DNA of 64,000 bases, from contig CM037790.1 of assembly GCA_021229015.1 (NCBI GenBank), positions 51,530,997 to 51,594,996 of the forward strand, read 5' to 3'. A model generated the notes under the pieces. It was given only the letters and a program-made list of their open reading frames with translations, was not told the DNA's origin and did no database searches. Position numbers and translations under genes: made by a program. The DNA is from Solen grandis. Lineage: Eukaryota; Mollusca; Bivalvia; Adapedonta; Solenidae. This document shows, one piece after another, positions 30,494 through 43,636 of the stretch (within the stretch, counting starts at the first letter, position 1; every line of letters starts with the position of its first letter).

Positions 30494-30960
30494 AAATAAC
30501 AAAGGGCAAAAACTCCAAAATTATGCAAAGCAGAGTTGTAGTTCTTACACAATGGACTTCTCCTCATTGAGATCTATCTACCTATGAAGTTTCATGTTGA
30601 TACCTCTTATTTTTTTTAGTGCTATGCTCCGGACAAAATTTAAGTATAAAAAAATAATAATGGGCAATAACTCCAAAATTATGCAAAACAGTGTTGCTGT
30701 TCTTGTACAATGTACTTCTCCTCATTGAGATCTATCTACCTTTGAAGTGTCATGTTGATACCTCATACTTTTTGTGCTTTGCTCCGGACAAAATTTAAGT
30801 ATGAAAAATAACAAAGGGCAATAACTCCAAAATTATGCAAAACAGAGTTGTGGTTCTTGTACACTGCACTTCTCCTCATTGAGATCTATCTACCTATAAA
30901 GTTTCATGTCAATACCTCTTATAGTTTTTGTGTTATGCTCCGGACAAAATTATGACGGAC
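30494..30960 (-). repeat. Tandem array of about 145-bp units, related to the outer Helentron core
   Basis: Three units, each with AACAAAGGGCAA(T/A)AACTCC, CTCCTCATTGAGATCTATCT and GCTCCGGACAAAAT. In reverse complement these align with the core units at 16094-16790. No microsatellite or TIR ends recognised, so it may be a decayed or fragmentary element. Confidence 0.6.
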
Positions 30961-31900
30961 GACGGGACATACTAATATATATACAATACTTAATAACAGT
31001 AATGTATATATACAGTACTGAATACTGTCCAGAAAAGCTTAAAAACATAGGTAAACATGAGGCTTTCATCAAACTGTGAAATACAGGTCACAGCTAAAAG
31101 ATGTGAAGTCATCTTCATAGAAAAACAGCTTCAATGCAAAGGTAAACCTGAGGAATCATGGACGAACAAACACACAAACAGACGGATGCACAGACCTAAA
31201 ATCTATAAACACAATTGGCAACACATAAAAATAGGGTAACGGCTTTCTGCCAATAAGACAGAAGTTTGATTGCTGACCTCCTTTACTTCTTAAAATATTG
31301 CACTTTTTGAAAAATGCATCACATATTAATATTTAATATTTTAGGAAATAATTTAATGCAAAATTTCATCAAAGTTGTAATTTACTAAACTCTATAAACA
31401 TAATAGTAACATAATAGTGACTAGAATCATATTTTTTCATACTTAAAGGAAATGACAGAAGCATGATGAACAAAGTGTGACAAAGTGTAAATGAAAGACA
31501 AATGGAAAAGTGAGTCATCTCTGCTAACAGCTGGTGACACTAAAAAGTCAGAAAGAATCTTCATTTGAGAAGGAACATATCTAAACCCTGTTTATACCTA
31601 TCACCTAAATTTTTGACCCCATCTTCTGCAGTCATATCACAGGTATGTACCAACCATTCACATTATTCAAACAAAGGGCCAGCAAGTCCTTGACTTTATC
31701 ATTAAATATCCAACGCCAGATGAAGGGGCTACTAGGGTCATAGTTAATGACCACTTAATTTGTTGCACACAGTGATTTAACTACTGACCTACAACACTCT
31801 CATAAACCACTGACTTAAAAACCAATGTGAGCAACTTTAGGAATGGAAGCAGAACCATACACCAAAGAAAACAAGTAATTCATGGTGTTGCATGCAACAC

Positions 31901-32144
31901 ATGAGTCCCCTACCAGTGAGGTGCATTATTTTCCATTACCATAGCAACCAGAATTTTGGTCTGAGAAAAAAACAAAACAATGTGCTATGCAGAATCTCCA
32001 TACTGCCATCTATTCATAGTTTCATACAAAGTTTCATAATTTTATCTTAAACGATTTTTAAGTTATTGCTGGATCCAGATTTTCTGGACATCTGGACAGA
32101 CAGATGAAGGGCAAACCTCCGGTGTAAACACCAGTAGGGGACTA
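31901..32144. mobile_element. MITE candidate with AGTCCCCTAC ends
   Basis: AGTCCCCTACCAGTG near 31901 is mirrored by CACCAGTAGGGGACT at about 32130-32144. The interior contains GGACATCTGGACAGACAG and GGGCAAAC, also found next to the hairpin at 570-635. Confidence 0.6.
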
Positions 32145-32149
32145 ATAAG

Positions 32150-35100
32150 CTATTAAGCTCAACCTTTAAAGTATTGTTAGGAGATAAGTTTCCATTTATG
32201 ACTGATCACATGATATTCCAGCACTGCTACTGGATAATCTGATAATTCAATTTGCATACATCTGTAAACATTGGAAAGGTCCATTACCTCCTAAAACATG
32301 GGACATACTGTCAAGTGGTATTCCGTGACATGAAATAAAATGCTAAATCAATAGAGGTCTCTGAAAGGAACAAGTGTTAAAAGGATAACAGGTCCTTCAG
32401 ACCTGGTCACTACGATATGAGCACCAAAACACAGGGATTATACAGTGGCCATGTACCTGTGTATACCCTAACTATATCTGCAGGGAGACAAACTTCCTCC
32501 AGAGGTTTGTGTCTCCCAAACACAGGGCTCACAATCACTAATACAGTCCTTAGGTAAAGCTTAACAAATGGTGGGTGTTTCAGACTGTGGTGTTTATAGA
32601 CTGGAGCTCTCAATCATCTGGAGTGTTACACAGGGAATCAACTATGAAACAACTCAAATAAGTCAAAGCATTATAAGCTGTGAATTCAAATAAAATTGCT
32701 TTTGACTAAATCTGCATTTCACCGTTATGCCTAATAAGCATACAGTAGACAGTGAAATGCTGGCTTTAAGTTTACAAATTACATTTTAGGGTCAAATTCA
32801 GTTTCAACTAATTTTAGTTATTTAATGGTCACAAATCAATTAACAAAATGATGATGTACAATCAAGTCTTTCTTCCACCAATATAACTTGTGTTAAGAGG
32901 AAGACAAACAAATACAAAATAATTTTACGGATTTAATATGAGTATTTTGTCAAAACATTTGACATTCAAATAAATATTAATCATTTTTGAGTAAAATGAG
33001 CACTGTACAACTTGCATATAGTGCTTAAGATGCATGTCAGTAACAATTGAACTGTTTTCCACAGGTATGGGATTTTCAACTTATCTTAACTTTCAGCACT
33101 TTTTTTTTACACACAAAACCATCAAAATATTACACATTTACAAATCACATAATTATCTGCAAAGTAAATTTAGTTAATATCAGGCCGTATCATCTTGTTT
33201 CAAATTTACATGAAAGAGTCAAGTGTTACATTCCTTATTCATTGGGTTTTTATCATGCATTTCATAATATTTCTATTAAATTAATACAGAATTTGCCTAC
33301 AGGTGTAATGGTATGAAAGCTTTATCAGAGTATATTAAACGAGAAACAATCATGGGCTATTAGCAAGACTATATAAAAACACTGGAGACTGACGTTGATG
33401 GTGCATTAAGTAAAGAGGCTAGAGCAAGGATAATGGTGATAGTGGGATAATGGACTGATAATGAGATATCCAGCTTTATATAATGACAGGTTGAAAGGTC
33501 TTTCTCATCCCAAACCCACAATTATCATAAATATCCGTCAGGATGTTATACATGGCCACTCCTCCTTATTTCATCTTAAACTACTGGAGATACTTATGAC
33601 GGTAGACACCTAATCTTAAATAGAGAGAAGTAAAAGAAAGAGTATTACCACTATATGTCCCCTTGCTAATAATGACAAGGGCATAAAAATGCTGCAAATG
33701 GAATCAGTAATTATGTATTAATATTATGGAAAATTAAAGGTAGATGTTTTGATATTTTATATGCACTTTGGTTTTAACATCCCAACAATAGTTATTTCTG
33801 TCATTTCAGGACTTTGGCAACATGCTACCACAGTGCTATCACACAACAGACAAATGGCATGATACCACAGTCTGTCAAATTATCCTAACACCTGGCCGAC
33901 CAGTTGTAAAACATTCCCTTATAAATGCTGAGTGCCAAGCAAGCTAGTGATATACCATTTTAACAACTACAAAATATAATGTAGCCAGGGAGCAAACCCA
34001 CAACTTGGCAGTTTCCAGGCATGCAGATGCTGAACAGTGGACAATACCACAGACAGTAGACAAAACCATCATACAACTAAAGTAAACCAACACAAATAGT
34101 TCTGTCAGACAGTTTCGTTTCACTTCTGTAATGAGAGTATGACTGCCTCCCTTTTGCTTTATAAGTACAATACTGTATAATAGCTCAACACATGCAATAT
34201 GCTTGTTGTGCTATATATAGACATAGTGTCTCCATTATAATGCTTTATTTAGGGTCCAAGTCTAAAAGGAACCATCAAGAAGTATAAATTGTAAGAATTT
34301 GTTTCCAAATTGACATAAAAGAAATTAGTTACATGTGAACCGACTGATAATTAGTGAAAGTTTCTGTTCATGTCTAATTAATTAAATAGATTTAAAAAGA
34401 ATAAACACCTGCTATCCATGGGCTGTACCAATTATATAAGCAACATAATTAAGTCATATTTTTCATTGAAGTCAAAAATCAATAATAATTTTAAAGGAGT
34501 ATTTATGCTATATTACATGTGTTCCGGGCTTCATCTGAAAATTAAAATTTGAATATTTAAAAAAAAATACAGGATTTTTAAAAGTTTTGTGTTTCTGACT
34601 ATGACCTTTATCCATAATATTAAAGGTGAGACTAATGCATATACACAACTGTTGTTCTAAGGACACTGAGGTCAAATTTGTTACTAGACCGCAACGTGAA
34701 TGTGACTTGTTCAAAGATTGTCCTTCTCAAATCTCAACTGCCATCATGGCTTGTTGACAACGGAGGCATGTCAGGGTGAGTGCTTTAAACCTTATCAAGC
34801 ATGTTCAGAGTGAAAGATTCACCTTTATAGAAACTGTTTCATGTGATCTAGTGTACCTGAATAGGTCAATATACAGGGGTAAAACTTACCTACTGTTGCT
34901 AGATTTATAATATCAATAAACTTAAGATTAACACTTACTTCAAAATAGGACATTGTAGTTCTGCGTCAAAGAGTTCACTGAATTTGGATACAAATATTGC
35001 AAGTTCAATCCCCACTTAGGGTGAGAATTTTACAAGACTAATTCTAGGTACAGCCAGGAACCATATGAAGGGAATAGCATAAGTCTCTCAATTAAGTATA

Positions 35101-35720
35101 ATTCTCTTAATTAAGTATAAGTCTCTCAATTAAGTAGAAGTCTTTTGCTTAAATATAGGTCTCAATTGAGTATAGGTCTCTCAATCAACATTTTAATTTG
35201 ATTTTAAGGACAACTGCAAGACGCTCCAGTTACACATCATATTTGATAAAAGTAAGTCCAGGGAAACTCATGGAATACATAATATGAACTTTGAAATGAA
35301 TATGAAACAACAGACTTTTTTTTTTTACCATGCAGGCTGTGTAGAATCTTAGCTGCAAACATACACAGGAGATCCAATCAGACAGCTTCAGGAAGGAGCG
35401 GTCTGATTAGGATCTCCCTGGTTTGATAAGACAAAAAAAACACATATATATTTGTATGTGGTATATGTGTTAAAACAGCACCAGCCTCCTAATTCTCCCC
35501 CACTGTCTCACGTTATGAGTTGGTATTTAATTTAATGCGCTCCATACCACTAAATGTCTGTGTATCCAAACACTTGGCCGCCAGTAAATCACTACCAGTT
35601 TGACCCATAATCTTTCTCCCTACATCAGCAAGTCTTCCATTTCATTTAATATCAGATGATAAAATGGGGTCACATCTTCTCATCCTCAGTAGAACAATCA
35701 CAGTGATTTTATAAGTAGGT
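32150..35720. other. Intergenic or intronic, no gene seen
   Basis: AT-rich sequence; apart from an antisense tRNA-like fragment near 33985 and the short tandem repeat at 35079, nothing was recognised. Confidence 0.4.
35079..35195. repeat. Degenerate about 20-bp tandem repeat
   Basis: Five or six imperfect copies of AAGTCTCTCAATTAAGTAT. Confidence 0.7.
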
Positions 35721-35723
35721 TTA

Positions 35724-36764
35724 AACAAGAGGCCCATGATGGCCCTAAATCGCTCACCTGAGATAAATAGGTTGACCCAAGGAACATCTGTACCAATTTA
35801 TTTTAAAATCTGGCCAGTAGTTTTGAAGAAGATGATTTTTAAAGTTTTCATTTTTTTTTCTTTTTGTTGCCATGGCAACCAGAGTTCTACATGGATCAAG
35901 TTTATTTTAGCAACTTTTGTGAAGGTTGACCCAAGGATCATCCCTGCCAAGTTTAATCAAATTCTGTCCAGTGGTTTCAGAGGAGATGTTGTTTAAGGTT
36001 TCCCTATATACATATAAGGCAAATAAGCCCCGCCCCTGGCGGCCATGTTTTTTTACGGATCGGAATAATTTTAGCAACTTTGGTAGAGGTTGACCCAAGG
36101 AACATCTGTACCAATTTATTTTAAAATCTGGCCAGTAGTTTTGAAGAAGATGATTTTTAAAGTTTTCATTTTTTTTTCTTTTTGTTGCCATGGCAACCAG
36201 AGTTCTACATGGATCAAGTTTATTTTAGCAACTTTTGTGAAGGTTGACCCAAGGATCATCCCTGACAAGTTTAATCAAATTCTGTCCAGTGGTTTCAGAG
36301 GAGATGTTGTTTAAAGGTTTCTCTATATACATATAAGGCAAATAAGCCCCGCCCCTGGCGGCCATGTTTTTTTATGGATCGGAATAATTTTAGCAACTTT
36401 GGTAGAGGTTGACCCAAGGAACATCTGTACCAATTTATTTTGAAATCTGGCCAGTAGTTTTGAAGGAGATGATTTTTAAAGTTTTCAAATTATTTTTCTT
36501 TTTGTTGCCATGGCAACCAGAGTTCTTCATGGATCAACTTTATTTTAGCAACTTTTGTAGAGCCTCACCCAAGGAACATTCCTGCCAAGTTTCATTAAAT
36601 TCTGTCCAGTGGTTTCAGAGGAGATGTCGTTTAAAGCAAATTGTTGACGACGGACGACGGACGACGCACGACGGACGACGCACGACGCACGACGACGGAC
36701 GCCGGACGAAGGGCGATCACAAAAGCTCACCTTGAGCACTTTGTGCTCAGGTGAGCTAAAAACT
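35724..36764 (-). mobile_element. Second copy of the 319-bp-core Helentron-like element, inverted and shorter
   Basis: Same ends in reverse: hairpin 35730-35746, GCTCACCTGAG 35752-35762, CGAC-rich microsatellite near 36645-36705, and GCTCAGGTGAGCT 36745-36757. Only two full CCCCTGGCGGCCATG unit markers are present (near 36035 and 36352), against seven in the copy at 16790. Unit sequence is very similar between copies. Confidence 0.75.
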
Positions 36765-37201
36765 AAAATGATTTCAACAGGACCTATAGAAACTTCTTAA
36801 CCAATTCTTAAATCTTTTTTTTTCTTTTTTTTTTTTTTGAGATATTAATTGGAAAATATATTGCATCAGTTAAGTCAGAAGATGATTAAAAAAATGCTTG
36901 TGATCAAAGGCTTACATCATTTTCAGCAATTTTACTCACATAAAGTCAAGCATAAGTATTCCCTGATAATTTTTTCTCTTCTTTTTTTCAACATTTAGGT
37001 AAGAAGTTCAAATCCTACAAACAATAAAACAATCATTTTGACTTTCATATGCAATTAATATAGTTGTTTGCTTAGTTTAACATCAATATAATTTTTCCAG
37101 ACAGTAAGTTTACTTAGACAGGCACAGAAATGTTATGCCATAGTCATATACAAAACGGTTAATGGCACCAAATATGGGCCATATATCACTATATATAGTA
37201 T

Positions 37202-37363
37202 TTAAGGTAAAGTCGGTGTAATGGTTCCCCTACATTTCGGACCTCATGGTCTTTCACAAAGATAACCAAGGTTTCCTAAAGTTTCATTAGGGTACCTTGG
37301 TTATCTTGGTAGAGGTTAAGTGGTCCAAGACGTAGCAGAACTATTACAGGGACTTTACCTTAA
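37202..37363. mobile_element. MITE candidate with perfect 13-bp TIR
   Basis: TTAAGGTAAAGTC (37202-37214) and GACTTTACCTTAA (37351-37363) are exact reverse complements. A second inverted pair (AAGATAACCAAGG / CCTTGGTTATCTT) lies inside, so most of the 162 bp can fold back. Confidence 0.65.
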
Positions 37364-37583
37364 TGGCCAACCAACACCACTACCTTTATATACAGTTAGC
37401 AATAGAGCCTCACTGTAACAAATCCAGTAACATTCTGGAATCAAACCCAAACGTTCTTGCTCTTGAGATTCACACTCTGTATTAAACCACGAAGGTTCTT
37501 TTTTGTCTCTCTTTTTAAAAAAAAGTTTAATTAAATCAGCAATGTTGGGATTAAAGCCCAAGACCTTCAATTAGTATTATAAT

Positions 37584-38957
37584 TACATGATATTCCTAGT
37601 GCAACAAGTATATGGTATTCCTTGTGCATCAAGTATACGGTATTCCTAGTGCAACAAGTATATTGTTATTCCTTGTGCAACAAGTATATGATATTCCTAG
37701 TGCAACAAGTATATGGTATTCCTAGTGCTACAGGTATATGGTATTCCTAGTGCAACAAGTATATGGTATTCCTAGTGCAACAAGTATATGGTATTCCTTG
37801 TGCAACAAGTATATGGTATTCCTAGTGCAACAAGTATATGGTATTCCTAGTCATTCAAGTACATGGTATTCCTAGTGCTACAGGTATATGGTATTCCTAG
37901 TCATTCAAGTACATGGTATTCCTAGTGCTACAGGTATATGGTATTCCTAGTCATTCAAGTACATGGTATTCCTAGTGCTACAAGTATATGGTATTCCTGG
38001 TCATTTAAGTACATGGTATTCCTAGTGCTACAAGTATATGGTATTCCTAGTCATTCAAGTACATGGTATTCCTAGTGCTACAAGTATATGGTATTCCTAG
38101 TCATTTAAGTACATGGTATACCTAGTGCTACAAGTATATGGTATTCCTAGTCATTTAAGTACATGGTATTCCTAGTGCAACAAGTATATGGTATTCCTAG
38201 TCATTTAAGTACATGGTATTCCTAGTGCTACAAGTATATGGTATTCTTAGTCATTTAAGTACATGGTATTCCTAGTGCTACAAGTATATGGTATTCCTAG
38301 TCATTTAAGTACATGGTATTCCTAGTGCTACAAGTATATGGTATTCCTAGTCATTTAAGTACATGGTATTCCTAGTGCAACAAGTATATGGTATTCCTAG
38401 TCATTTAAGTACATGGTATTCCTAGTGTTACAGGTATATGGTATTCCTAGTGCTACAGGTACATGGTATTCCTAGTGCTACAGGTATATGGTATTCCTAG
38501 TCATTTAAGTACATGGTATTCCTAGTACTACAAGTATATGGTATTCCTAGTCATTTAAGTACATGGTATTCCTAGTGCTACAGGTATATGGTATTCCTAG
38601 TCATTTAAGTACATGGTATTCCTAGTGCTACAAGTATATGGTATTCCTAGTCATTTAAGTACATGGTATTCCTAGTGCTACAGGTATATGGTATTCCTAG
38701 TCATTTAAGTACATGGTATTCCTAGTGTAACAAGTATATGGTATTCCTAGTCATTTAAGTACATGGTATTCCTAGTGCTACAAGTACATGGTATTCCTAG
38801 TCATTCAAGTACATGGTATTCCTAGTCATACAAGTACATGGTATTCCTAGTCATTCAAGTACATGGTATTCCTAGTCATTCAAGTACATGGTATTCCTAG
38901 TGCAACAAGTACATGGTATTCCTAGTGCTACAGGTATATGGTATTCCTAGTCATACA
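37584..38957. repeat. 25-bp minisatellite organised as a 50-bp higher-order repeat
   Basis: About 55 monomers of 25 bp sharing TGGTATTCCTAGT. Type A continues GC(A/T)ACAAGTATA, type B continues CATTTAAGTACA. The first third is nearly all A; from about 37850 A and B alternate strictly, giving a 50-bp unit; near 38770 B-like monomers take over. Confidence 0.95.
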
Positions 38958-39904
38958 AAGCATCTGAATGAGAACATTTTGTCTTTACTTATTTAATTCT
39001 TTATTCAATACTATTGCTTACACAAGAGAATTAAGTTTGGAATTTAGTCTGAAATCAGCATTAATTTACATGAAGCCTATAAATTCAAATCCTCCCCCCC
39101 CCCCAAAAAAAAAAAACCTATTGGGGACAGGAGAAAGTTTGATGGGTATCACATATCCAAATGTCCTAAGGTTTGTGAGCATTGTCTCCGCTAGGCCCTC
39201 ATCTCATGTTAGCTTTTCAGATAAGGACCTATTCACACTTCCAGACTGTGTACTCAACATGTGACCGGTTATGAACCACAAGGCTTACCTAAAAGGCACT
39301 GTGCCAGCTCTTCACATTGGGAGGCTCCTTAGGTCTGATAATTATCTTCAGTTGAGGAGATAAAAAGGGTGGGCACTTCCTGTACCCAGACTGCCTTTCA
39401 TTGTCGTCTGTTTGTTTTATCTGACTTTAAAGCTCTTTTTCCTCATCAATTTGATTATTTAATAGTTGCATGAAAGGAAAGATAAGTAACTTTAAGTCTG
39501 CTAATACCACATGAATGTCAGGTTTACTATACAGAGGACTGAACCATTGTACAGTATATACACACACCCTAAGTTATTGGAAACCATTTCTGTCTTTTTA
39601 TTCATAATTAAAATGATAGCAGTACTGAATACCTATAAATTATGAGTATCTAGTTGAAATATTTAGGAAGTATATCTAGACTTGTAACAATAAACTGGGG
39701 TGAGTGTGAATATATATCACAATATGAGGTTATGAAATAACAAATTAAATCATCTTTTACACCAATTTCTGAATCTTTAATAACTACTTTGCATATTGTT
39801 TACACATTCAAAGACATTTTAAAAATACATTAAACAAGATTATAAAAAATGAATGACACAAAACAGTAAAAAAAAACATAAAATAAACTGACAAAAGTAA
39901 AGTA

Positions 39905-39912
39905 TTTCTCTC

Positions 39913-39968
<56 letters not shown>
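39905..39968. repeat. (CT)n microsatellite
   Basis: About 30 CT dinucleotides with one or two interruptions. Shorter CT/GA runs occur near 43704-43727, 47697-47713, 50407-50430 and, as GA, in each 2.3-kb unit. Confidence 0.95.
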
Positions 39969-39974
<6 letters not shown>

Positions 39975-40954
39975 TAGAGGAAGACTAATTACAATATAGT
40001 GTAAAGCCTTGATTTTCCATGTGGCTGGTACCACAATTAGAACCAGGTTTCTGACTTGTGACCTCTCTGTAGTACTTCAGAAGGCAAACTCAGGACTGAG
40101 GATTGAAGTGACAACCAGGAAACTTTACTCATGCATCTGCTACAGCATATGCATTGATGTTACAGACCCATGCATTCAGTTAAATTTTCCTGCAGTCTCC
40201 CTAAGAGAAATATTTCCTTATTTCATTGTTTTTACAAAATTTAAAAGCCTACACTAGCAACAATTTTACATCAATATAATCTGCATTTACTGGTGCATGT
40301 CTATATCAGACTGGTCATATAAGACCATTATTGAAGTGAAATTATCTTGGCTTCAACACTTTGGTCTGGATTCATGCTTTGCAGTAACAGTCTGTACTTT
40401 GTTTTATGTCCCAAACAGTTGCATTATTGGGGGATTTGTAGTAAATTAAAAATTAATCAGAAAAGATAAGGACAATAAAGTGTCAGGATTTTGTATGGAT
40501 TTGTATTTTCATGATTCCATGTGGAAATTTTGTGGATTAAATATCTGAATAATTTGAATATTTTAAATGAAGCAAGAACATCTCTCACCTTACTCGCCAA
40601 ATGGAGCCCTCCCTTGATGAAGTTTAAACAACGGTATTTGGTTTCTTTGCTCAAGTTAAATGTCCCACTGACATTATTTCAGGCATTTGGAGACTTTATC
40701 TACATGAGACAGGATACAGTGCTTCCCCATTATGATATGAATCCATAGACATGATGCAACACCCAGTCACATTATCCTGTCACCATGCAGACCTGAGTCC
40801 TTGAACTACCCTTATGCTGGGTACCGGGCATAAGGAAGGTAAATTATACTGGTACCGTTTTACACTATTTTGTTATGTCATAGCCAAGGATCAAACTCAA
40901 ATCTTCCAAGTTATGGGGCCGTAGCTCTAACCACTACTGGGACTTGTTGTTTCT

Positions 40955-41206
40955 TTAACCCTTTCCCTCATAGAGGACACCATGAAAAGACCTATGCGAA
41001 CAGCATAAAACCAGATCAGCCTGCGAGTAACTCGTTAAAGTTTGCAGGCTGATCAGGTTTTATGCTGTTCGCTGCTCCTCAGTGGTCTGGAAATGAGTAT
41101 TCTATAATTAAATTTGGTAAGGTTTGATTGTGGTTTTCTGCAGATCAGGCTTTATGTGGTACCTATTGAGTGCGTCAAAATGAGTCTATATGAGGGAAAG
41201 GGTTAA
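40955..41206 (+). mobile_element. TTAA hairpin MITE, copy 4
   Basis: Element 40959-41202 with TTAA on both sides. About 10 extra bases (GTTAAAGTTT) sit at the hairpin apex, widening the loop. Confidence 0.82.
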
Positions 41207-42216
41207 ATCCTACAAGTCCCTGTGAAGAAACCTATCAAGTTGGCAGTAATACTGACTTCAATCAATCTACAGACCCAGATATCTCAACATAACCTTTGGT
41301 CTACAACAATTTAACACACTCCGTGCACTTCTTATCACCTTGCCAGATATCTGTCTCCATTCAAAAATCAAATATCTCTCTGGAACTCAATTGCACAAGT
41401 TTGACACGTTCCTGGATAGTTAATTCAAATGTAATTCATCATTTCAAAATTGAGTGTCTTCTCTGACAAGCAAGTACAAAAAATTTAAAAAAATTTTTAA
41501 ATCAATCAAGACAGCACTTCACAAAACATCTCCATCAAAGTTTTCCTAAGTTAAAAAAAGGGTAATACCTAATGCAATAAATTTCATTAAGTGTTACCCT
41601 TTGCAATAAATGTCAGTCCTTTCTTTCTTTAGATAGATAAATAAGACAGATAAAGTGCCTTATAACACTTTTAAAATCAGGTAAATCTGCATTTGAGAAG
41701 TTCCATAAATAGGGGCTGGACATTGCAGCACCTTCCATAATCAAAAAGCTGAAGGCACTGAAATTGTGTGTGTCTCAAATGAAAGAGTGTTTGAAGGGCT
41801 GCAAGTCAATAACCAATTATTAAATTCACGTTGATAAACAAAAGAAATGTGGCATTCCTGTTCTCTCAGCACTATCAGAGCTTTGATTTGTATTCATGCA
41901 GTACCTTATCTAAAACAGACTCTATTTATAAATTGAAGTAATTAAGCAAATTTTCTGCACAGGTCAGAGGTGCCAAACTCATTTCGGATAGTAGATATAC
42001 AGGTTTCAGTCATTTTTTAGTGTAAGAAATAATCCTTGGAGAAATCTGAGGTCGATAGATTGATGTGATTATTAGTATGTTACAATGATTTGTTTTGGAC
42101 TTCACAAGGGTTATTGTAATAGCCTAAAATGACTGAACGCTGCACATTTAATATCAAGTTTATTTACGAGCCACCTTTGCATCGAAACAAACTATATTCG
42201 CGCGCTTGGTAAAGTG

Positions 42217-42226
42217 ATCACGTGAT
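42217..42226. promoter_or_regulatory. ATCACGTGAT palindrome (E-box/CLEAR-like) in a CpG-richer patch
   Basis: A 10-bp palindrome with CACGTG core, 15-25 bp after TTCGCGCGCTTGG. CpG is otherwise rare nearby, so this could be part of a promoter, but no exon was found next to it. Confidence 0.2.
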
Positions 42227-43571
42227 AAAAACAGTTACATTATTCGATTGCAGTTACAACAGCATAGAAAAATAAGTCTTACAATGTTTTCATGTCACAG
42301 GCAATTTTTGTAGCCTGTAAGTATTTATTTTTGACACAGCATTGATTTTTCAGCATTTTTGCTTAATTCTAGCATACTTATGATGTAGAGATATATACAA
42401 TTGTTCGATCATATTTACACTGCTGAGAGGTTATTCGGTTTTAAATCTAGGAGAACCTGGGTTGAAAACATAGTACTAAAGTTGGTGTGACAGACGTCAA
42501 CATCATGACAGCCTCACTGAAGACAAATGGCATGATACCAAACCAAGTCACCTTCCCACCAGTCCCGGAGATAAGAGAGATATATCAGGACCATTTTCAA
42601 TGACTTTGACAAGTCAATGCCAGGGATTGAACATATGTCCTCCAAATTAAAGGGCTTATACTCTAATCACTTGGCTATTAGACCGGTTAGGTTCACTGAA
42701 ACATCACTATAATGGACCAGCACAATATAAATTCAGTCACAACTGTAAATTCCCCCTTGAAAATATTTGTCTTCAAAGCAGTCAATAAATACACTTTGCT
42801 CTAATTTCCCTTCCAATTGCTATGCAGCGATCAACAAGACGCTCTCTTTGTTCAGTCATTAATGTGTAAAATCCAACAATAAAATATGCATGATAAGGCT
42901 TCACAATCTTGCTCCACAATATGAAAAGTTCAAAGAAGCTATCTATCATCTTTTGTCAATATATGGATAATCTTCAAAGGTTAAACAACACTCTATAATG
43001 TTCAATGATCTAGACATACCTCACAGCTAAGTAGGTTAGAGACAAACACCTCAAACTTACTTATTTTCTTCTCTTTTTTTTTTTTCAAGATTTTCATATT
43101 GTTAAAGACATTCTATTTAGTTATCAGTCTCGCAGACAATCAATTTGCCTTTTTTGAGGGTAATCTTCCCCTGCCCCCGTTTTGTTCTCTGCATCTTGTT
43201 GCTGAATTATCAAATATAGACTCACATATATTCTTCCTTGCTACGGAGGGTTCATACATCGGACTTATTGTTCCAGCAGACAAATTACATATACAATATG
43301 ATGATCAGCATTTATTCAATAATCAGATTTTTTCAAGGTCAAAAGACAAAGGAAACATAGCCCTCTAGCTCATAAGATCTCATGATGAATTGCTCTATTT
43401 GCCACTTCATGAAATAGACAGTACCCCATCAGCTGAGTCAGGTATGGCAAAACTCTGTAAACGGAATCCTGAAGAAACCAGAAACTTCATAACACTGACA
43501 AGCAACACTGTATTCATCAAAATTATCTACAGCCTGACCATGACAAATAATATCTTGAGTATGATGGATTG

Positions 43572-43636
43572 CAGTGATTTATAGCAATGATTTATAGCAA
43601 TGATTTATAACAATGATTTATAGCAATGATTTATAA
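43572..43636. repeat. 13-bp tandem repeat
   Basis: About five copies of AGCAATGATTTAT, one with AAC instead of AGC. Confidence 0.9.
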
